DNA from: Muribaculaceae bacterium | GTDB lineage: Bacteria; Bacteroidota; Bacteroidia; Bacteroidales; Muribaculaceae | Assembly: GCA_009775225.1 (NCBI GenBank) | Contig: VSPE01000047.1 | Location: forward strand, 1-17,479 | Direction of reading: 5' to 3' | DNA length: 17,479 nucleotides | Shown: piece after piece, positions 13,617-17,479 of the stretch | Layout: every line of letters begins with the position of its first letter | How positions within the stretch are numbered: position 1 is the first letter of the stretch | Notes under the pieces: model-generated | Told to the model about the DNA's origin: nothing | Database searches by the model: none | What the model saw: only the letters and a program-made list of their open reading frames with translations | Position numbers and translations under genes: made by a program

Positions 13617-14249
13617 ACTGTAGCCCAACTCTTAGCAGAGAAACTTTTAAAAATAAGTGCACTTAAACTCCAACCCGCCAATCCCTTTACATGGGCTTCG
13701 GGCTGGAACTCACCCATATACACCGACAACCGCCGCACTCTCTCCTACCCCGAAGTTCGCACTTTCATCAAGATTGAGCTTACCCGTACTATCCTCGAGC
13801 AGTTCCCTGAGGCCGATGCCATTGCAGGCGTTGCCACCGGCGCTATCGCTCAGGGCGCGCTGGTTGCCGACGCTCTCAATCTCCCCTACGCCTACGTCCG
13901 CTCTACTCCCAAAGACCACGGCCTCGAAAACCTCATCGAAGGCAACCTCCGCCAGGGGGCCAAGGTGGTAGTGATTGAAGACCTCGTTTCCACAGGCAAG
14001 AGCTCTCTCAAGGCCGTAGAAGCAATACGCAATGCCGGATGCGAAGTTGTCGGCATGGTGGCTCTCTTCACCTACGGCTTCCCGCTCGCCGAAGAAAACT
14101 TCAACAATGCCGGAGTAAAGCTCGTCACACTCAGCAACTACGACGCTATGCTCGAAGTGGCTCTCCAGACCGAGTATATCACTAAAGACGACCTCGAGAC
14201 TCTGCATATGTGGCGCAAAGACCCCGCGAACTGGACTCCCGTGCGCTAA
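13593..14249 (+). CDS. pyrE: Orotate phosphoribosyltransferase
   Basis: PyrE joins orotate to PRPP to make orotidine 5'-phosphate, the fifth step of pyrimidine synthesis, in the cytoplasm. The 218 residues contain the family start LQPANPFTWASGWNSPIYTD (26-45), the catalytic loop around YVRSTPKDHG (101-110, with Lys107 and His109) and the PRPP motif VVVIEDLVSTGKSS (125-138). Two in-frame starts exist because of the 18-bp duplication. The second (13611, MKTVAQLLAEKLLK) matches the family N-terminus; the first adds MKQGTT. Which is used cannot be decided from sequence. It heads a tight plus-strand cluster, with the SRPBCC gene starting 25 nt after its stop. Confidence 0.96.
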   Translation: MKQGTTMKTVAQLLAEKLLKISALKLQPANPFTWASGWNSPIYTDNRRTLSYPEVRTFIKIELTRTILEQFPEADAIAGVATGAIAQGALVADALNLPYAYVRSTPKDHGLENLIEGNLRQGAKVVVIEDLVSTGKSSLKAVEAIRNAGCEVVGMVALFTYGFPLAEENFNNAGVKLVTLSNYDAMLEVALQTEYITKDDLETLHMWRKDPANWTPVR

Positions 14250-14274
14250 TAATCTCTAATGCTTACAATCATTC

Positions 14275-14688
14275 ATGGCTAAATATTCTTCCGCGCCGAC
14301 CATCGTGAACCGGCCGGCTACTGTCCTCAGCGAAAAATTCAGCGATTTCCGCGCCTTCCAGACCGCTCTCGACAACCTCGACGCCGAGCAGCGCGCCACC
14401 GTAGGCGACGTTTTGTTCACCGAGGACTCTATCACTATCACAACTCCGCAGGTAGGCGCAATCGTGCTCCGCGCCACAGAGCGCACCCCCGAAATGGTGC
14501 GACTCGAGGCCGAAAACTCACCCGTGCCTATGTCGCTACGCGTGGACTTCAAGCCCGTCGACGATGCAAGTACCGAAGTGACAGGCTCGCTCGATGTAGA
14601 CATTCCCATGATGCTCCGACCCATGGTAGGCCCCGCCCTTCAAAAAGCCGCCGACCAGCTCGGCTCACTCTTCGCCCGCCTTGCTTAA
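14275..14688 (+). CDS. SRPBCC (START-like) family protein
   Basis: The 137-residue protein resembles the short SRPBCC proteins found after pyrE in Bacteroidales. The SRPBCC fold makes a deep hydrophobic pocket that binds lipids or other ligands; no ligand is known here. Features that fit are the conserved opening KFSDFRAFQTALDNLD, an alternating beta pattern (DSITITTPQVGAIVLRATERTP and MSLRVDFKPV), and a C-terminal amphipathic helix (MVGPALQKAADQLGSLFARL). There is no signal peptide or membrane segment, so it is cytoplasmic. Its last 8 nt overlap the next gene, which begins with TTG. Confidence 0.75.
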   Translation: MAKYSSAPTIVNRPATVLSEKFSDFRAFQTALDNLDAEQRATVGDVLFTEDSITITTPQVGAIVLRATERTPEMVRLEAENSPVPMSLRVDFKPVDDASTEVTGSLDVDIPMMLRPMVGPALQKAADQLGSLFARLA

Positions 14689-15187
14689 GCACTGCCAAAA
14701 TACAGCACTCGCGGCAGCCATCGCCATGTCGGCGATGACTGCCGCTTCGTGCAAACACCTCGACGATGACCGTGTGCCCGTAATGCCCGTAAACATCGTA
14801 TTCGCCACACCGGCCGACTGGGACGTGTACGGAGTAAGCGGTGCTTTGAGCTACAAGAACTTTATACGCGAGCGGCGTGTCCCCGCCAGCTTCCCCTACA
14901 CCGCCCTCACCTACACAGGCTACGGCGGCGTACTCCTCCTCTGCGACGTGCAGGGAGCACCGCAGGCATACGACCTGTCGTGTCCCGTGGAGCACAAGGC
15001 CGACGTGAGAGTGGCTATCGACGAGGACGATGAATTTCTGGCACGCTGCCCGCAATGCGGCAGCAAATACAATGTATTCTCCCTCACAGGCCATCCCGTA
15101 AGCGGCCCTGCGGCAAAAGACGGCTTCGCACTCCGACGCTACAGAGTAGGCCCGCAAGGCTCAAACTACATGGTGGTAAGCTACTGA
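14681..15187 (+). CDS. Rieske-like lipoprotein with altered metal ligands
   Basis: The 168-residue product has an N-terminal signal (MLKHCQNTALAAAIAMSAMT) ending at a probable lipidated Cys24, followed by KHLDDD. That acidic patch resembles a Bacteroidetes lipoprotein export signal, so it may be surface exposed or periplasmic. The C-terminal half follows the Rieske [2Fe-2S] pattern: YDLSCPVEHK (98-106), then CPQCGSKYNVF (123-133) and GHPVSGPA (137-144), and a closing LRRYRV. Canonical Rieske boxes read CxH and CxxH; here box 1 is C101 with Glu104/His105 and box 2 is C123 and C126, so a Zn site or an unusual Fe-S site is possible. The start codon is TTG: no ATG lies upstream in the open frame, and the next ATG (14726) would remove the signal peptide. 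It overlaps the SRPBCC gene by 8 nt and the SGNH gene by one base. Confidence 0.7.
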   Translation: MLKHCQNTALAAAIAMSAMTAASCKHLDDDRVPVMPVNIVFATPADWDVYGVSGALSYKNFIRERRVPASFPYTALTYTGYGGVLLLCDVQGAPQAYDLSCPVEHKADVRVAIDEDDEFLARCPQCGSKYNVFSLTGHPVSGPAAKDGFALRRYRVGPQGSNYMVVSY

Positions 15188-16002
15188 TGAAACACCACTA
15201 TCTCTCCCTCTGGCTGCTCCTGCTGTGCGCTTTCGTCATCTTCGCCGTAAGCTCGGCGTTCGACATGCCGTATCTCGGAGAGCACCAACTCAAAAGCTCG
15301 GGCATAGCAGATGCGCTCAGGCCGCCAAAAAAGGCCTCCACAACGCCACTTCCCTTCCCTTCCGACACTGCGGAAGTAAATGCCGACAGCATCGGAAATT
15401 CGGGAAGCAAAGGAAGTGCCCCGGCTCCTTGCGATACGAGCACACACACCATACTACTTATCGGCGACTCCATGCTCGAGGGCATAGCACCCCGACTGGC
15501 CGCCTACGCCGACCACAACGGACACACTCTCTACAGCGTGATGTGGTACAGCTCCACATCCAAGATATGGGGCAGCTCCGACAAGTTGCGCAACTACATA
15601 AGCCGCCTCAACCCCTCCTTCATTATAGTATGCCTCGGCGCCAACGAGCTAACCGTGCGCGATATAGCCTCAGCCCGCAGACAATACGTTGAAAAAATCA
15701 TCGAGGACATCGACACAATCCCGTACCTGTGGATAGGCCCTCCCAACTGGCGCCGCGACACCGGAATAAACGCCCTTATAAGCTCGGTGGCAAACGAAGG
15801 CTCTTTCTTCCTCAGCGACGGCATGGACTTCGAGCGCACCGCCGACGGTGCCCACCCCACACGCACGTCGGCCGCCCTATGGGTCGACAGCGTGATGCGC
15901 TGGATGCCAGGAAACGCAAGGAACCCCATACGCATGGACTTCCCCGAAGCCGACGCCTCACGCCCAAAGCGCGTTTTCGTACATAAACCAACAGAAAAAT
16001 AA
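15187..16002 (+). CDS. SGNH/GDSL hydrolase-like membrane-anchored protein
   Basis: The 271 residues have one N-terminal membrane segment (about 5-23) and a low-complexity Ser/Thr/Pro linker (about 36-85). An SGNH domain follows, with block I IGDSM (92-96, Ser95), a serine-rich WYSSTSK stretch (120-126), block III GANE (151-154, Asn153) and block V DGAH (220-223, Asp220 and His223). The usual catalytic residues are therefore present. SGNH proteins encoded beside MBOAT acyltransferases (AlgJ/AlgX, PatB type) transfer or remove acetyl groups on periplasmic polysaccharides. The start at 15187 shares a base with the previous stop (TGATG); the frame is open upstream to 15055, but that part overlaps the lipoprotein gene and lacks a signal. 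The MBOAT gene begins one base after its stop. Confidence 0.85.
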   Translation: MKHHYLSLWLLLLCAFVIFAVSSAFDMPYLGEHQLKSSGIADALRPPKKASTTPLPFPSDTAEVNADSIGNSGSKGSAPAPCDTSTHTILLIGDSMLEGIAPRLAAYADHNGHTLYSVMWYSSTSKIWGSSDKLRNYISRLNPSFIIVCLGANELTVRDIASARRQYVEKIIEDIDTIPYLWIGPPNWRRDTGINALISSVANEGSFFLSDGMDFERTADGAHPTRTSAALWVDSVMRWMPGNARNPIRMDFPEADASRPKRVFVHKPTEK

Positions 16003-16003
16003 G

Positions 16004-17479
16004 GTGGAAGATATCATAGCAATTCTCCACCACCTAGCACAGAAACTCAGCTACGACCCGGCTGAGCCGCTACTGTTTTCATCCGGCCTCTTCTGGGTGC
16101 TATTCCTGCTGTTCATGCCGCTCTACAGCCTCCTGCGCAAACGCCGTTGGCAGGCCACGGTATTCGTGGTGCTGTTCAGCCTGTTCTTTTACTACAAAAG
16201 CAGCGGCCTTTTCGTGCTGATGCTCGGAGCCACTTCGCTCTTCGACTGGCAGCTGTCGCGCATCATAGCGCGGCCCGGCGCCGGACAGGCTCTGCGGCGA
16301 TGCTGCGTGGCGGCATCGCTTACGGCATCGCTCGGCATACTCGCATATCTCAAGTATGCCAACTTCTTTCTGTGGAACCTCAGCGCCCTGACAGGCGAAA
16401 ACTTTCAGCCGCTCGACCTGCTTCTGCCCGTAGGAATATCATTCTACACCTTCCAGTCGATAAGCTACATCATCGACGTATACAAAGGCCGCGTAGCCCC
16501 TACGCGCACATGGCTCGAATATGCCTTCTTCCTCTCATTCTTCCCCGCACTCGTAGCCGGCCCCATAGTACGCGCCGACTACTTCCTGCCGCAAATACGC
16601 GCCAACAGGCACGCTTCACAGCACGAGGTGTACAGCGGCCTGTGGCTCATAATATCAGGTGTAATCAAAAAAGCGGTGATTGCCGATTATATAGCGCAGT
16701 ACAACGACCTCATATTCGACGCCCCCGGCGCCTACTCCGGCTTCGAGACACTTATGGGCATAATCGGATACACCATGCAAATCTACTGCGACTTCTCCGG
16801 ATACTCCGACATGGCTATAGGCATAGCTCTTATAATGGGATTCCGCCTCGCTCCGAATTTCGACTTCCCCTACAAGTCGCGCAATGTGGGCGAATTCTGG
16901 CATCGCTGGCACATATCGCTTTCGAGCTGGCTGCGCGACTACGTGTACATACCCCTCGGCGGCAACCGAAAAGGCACAGCCCGCACCTATCTCAATAATT
17001 TCATCACCATGCTTGTGGGTGGCCTGTGGCACGGAGCCGCATGGAAATTCGTATTCTGGGGCGCAATGCACGGAGCCGGACTTGCCGTACACAAGGCATC
17101 GCGGCCGCTGCTCGACCGCATCCCCGACAACCGTCTCACAGCCTTCGCAAGCTGGCTCCTCACCATGAGCTTTGTGGCGGCTCTATGGGTGTTCTTCCGC
17201 GCCGACAGCTGGAGCGATGCAGCCACAATACTTGCCGTCGTAGGCCACGACTTCTCGCTTGCATACGCCCCGGCCTTCGCTGCCGCCCGCACCGAATGGC
17301 TCATAATGATGCTCGCCATTGTCGGTGCGCACATGCTGCCTGCAAATTTCTGGGAGCGCGTACGCTACGCCTTCGTAGCTTCGCCGTGGATTATCAAGCT
17401 GTTTGCCTTCATTATCACAGTGCAGTTGGTTGTCGAATTCCGCTCTGCCGACGTACAGCCTTTTATATATTTTCAATTC
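16004..17479 (+). CDS. MBOAT-family O-acyltransferase (AlgI-like), 3' end outside window
   Basis: The frame from a GTG start runs open for 492 codons to the window edge. The protein is a multi-span membrane acyltransferase that in AlgI, PatA and DltB moves acyl groups across the inner membrane onto extracytoplasmic glycans. Diagnostic stretches are LLPVGISFYTFQSISYIIDVYKG, FFPALVAGPIVRADYFLPQI, the FWHRWHISLSSWLRDYVYIPLGGN loop (with His300 and His303) and GGLWHGAAWKFVFWGAMHG, in which His343 is the expected catalytic histidine. The last residues, PFIYFQF, are the usual end of this family, so the stop codon probably lies within a few bases beyond the window. GTG at 16004 follows the SGNH stop by one base; the next in-frame ATG would lie well inside the first membrane segment. 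Acetyl is the likely acyl group, but the acceptor glycan is unknown. Confidence 0.93.
   Translation, partial: MEDIIAILHHLAQKLSYDPAEPLLFSSGLFWVLFLLFMPLYSLLRKRRWQATVFVVLFSLFFYYKSSGLFVLMLGATSLFDWQLSRIIARPGAGQALRRCCVAASLTASLGILAYLKYANFFLWNLSALTGENFQPLDLLLPVGISFYTFQSISYIIDVYKGRVAPTRTWLEYAFFLSFFPALVAGPIVRADYFLPQIRANRHASQHEVYSGLWLIISGVIKKAVIADYIAQYNDLIFDAPGAYSGFETLMGIIGYTMQIYCDFSGYSDMAIGIALIMGFRLAPNFDFPYKSRNVGEFWHRWHISLSSWLRDYVYIPLGGNRKGTARTYLNNFITMLVGGLWHGAAWKFVFWGAMHGAGLAVHKASRPLLDRIPDNRLTAFASWLLTMSFVAALWVFFRADSWSDAATILAVVGHDFSLAYAPAFAAARTEWLIMMLAIVGAHMLPANFWERVRYAFVASPWIIKLFAFIITVQLVVEFRSADVQPFIYFQF

Noticed and set aside
16147..16998. A 283-codon plus-strand frame inside the MBOAT gene
   Set aside because: It is an out-of-frame, Arg/His/Pro-rich shadow; the MBOAT frame carries all the family motifs.
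1..17479. CRISPR array, insertion sequence or phage remnant
   Set aside because: No spaced direct repeats, transposase or integrase motifs, or terminal inverted repeats with target duplications were found.

Overview
The window looks like a chromosomal segment of a Bacteroidales bacterium with fairly high GC, perhaps Muribaculaceae or a relative (an inference). The evidence is: promoters of the Bacteroidetes type (TTTG, about 20 nt, then TAnnTTTG) before rpmB and rpmE2; the rpmB-rpmG-DUF4295 gene block; pyrE followed by an SRPBCC protein; GH89 and another secreted glycosidase; and Bacteroidetes-style lipoproteins. I see no phage, insertion sequence, CRISPR array, tRNA or rRNA.

Layout. (1) 192-4025, minus strand: a four-gene overlapping operon read right to left. 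It holds nfnA and nfnB (a two-subunit iron-sulfur flavoprotein of the NADH/ferredoxin/NADPH bifurcating type), then a ZnuA-like metal-binding lipoprotein and a ZnuC-like ABC ATPase. No permease is visible, and 1-191 has no gene. (2) 4160-8728: two secreted glycoside hydrolases that converge on a pair of hairpins. They are a GH89 alpha-N-acetylglucosaminidase (plus) and a large (alpha/alpha)6-barrel enzyme with beta-sandwich modules (minus). (3) 8770-12074, minus: nadE (glutamine-dependent NAD synthase) and tilS (tRNA-Ile lysidine synthase), coupled by TGATG. (4) 12171-12807, minus: rpmB-rpmG-DUF4295, ending in a clear intrinsic terminator. (5) 12808-13137: a 330-nt divergent control region with two good Bacteroidetes promoters, one for rpmB and one for rpmE2. 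(6) 13138-13392, plus: rpmE2, then a strong terminator. (7) 13593 to the window end, plus: pyrE, an SRPBCC protein, a Rieske-like lipoprotein with a TTG start, an SGNH hydrolase-like membrane protein, and an MBOAT O-acyltransferase that is open at the right edge. These genes abut or overlap and probably form one transcript.

How they work together. The right-hand cluster looks like an envelope O-acylation module: the MBOAT protein would carry acyl groups across the inner membrane, and the SGNH protein would transfer or remove them on a periplasmic glycan. It is translationally coupled to a lipoprotein whose Rieske-type metal site has altered ligands, which is the least conventional part of the window. 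The left-hand operon links redox cofactor balance to metal uptake. The ribosomal proteins seen here all lack the CxxC zinc ribbons. The pyrE start lies in an exact 18-bp tandem duplication that gives two identical in-frame initiation sites.
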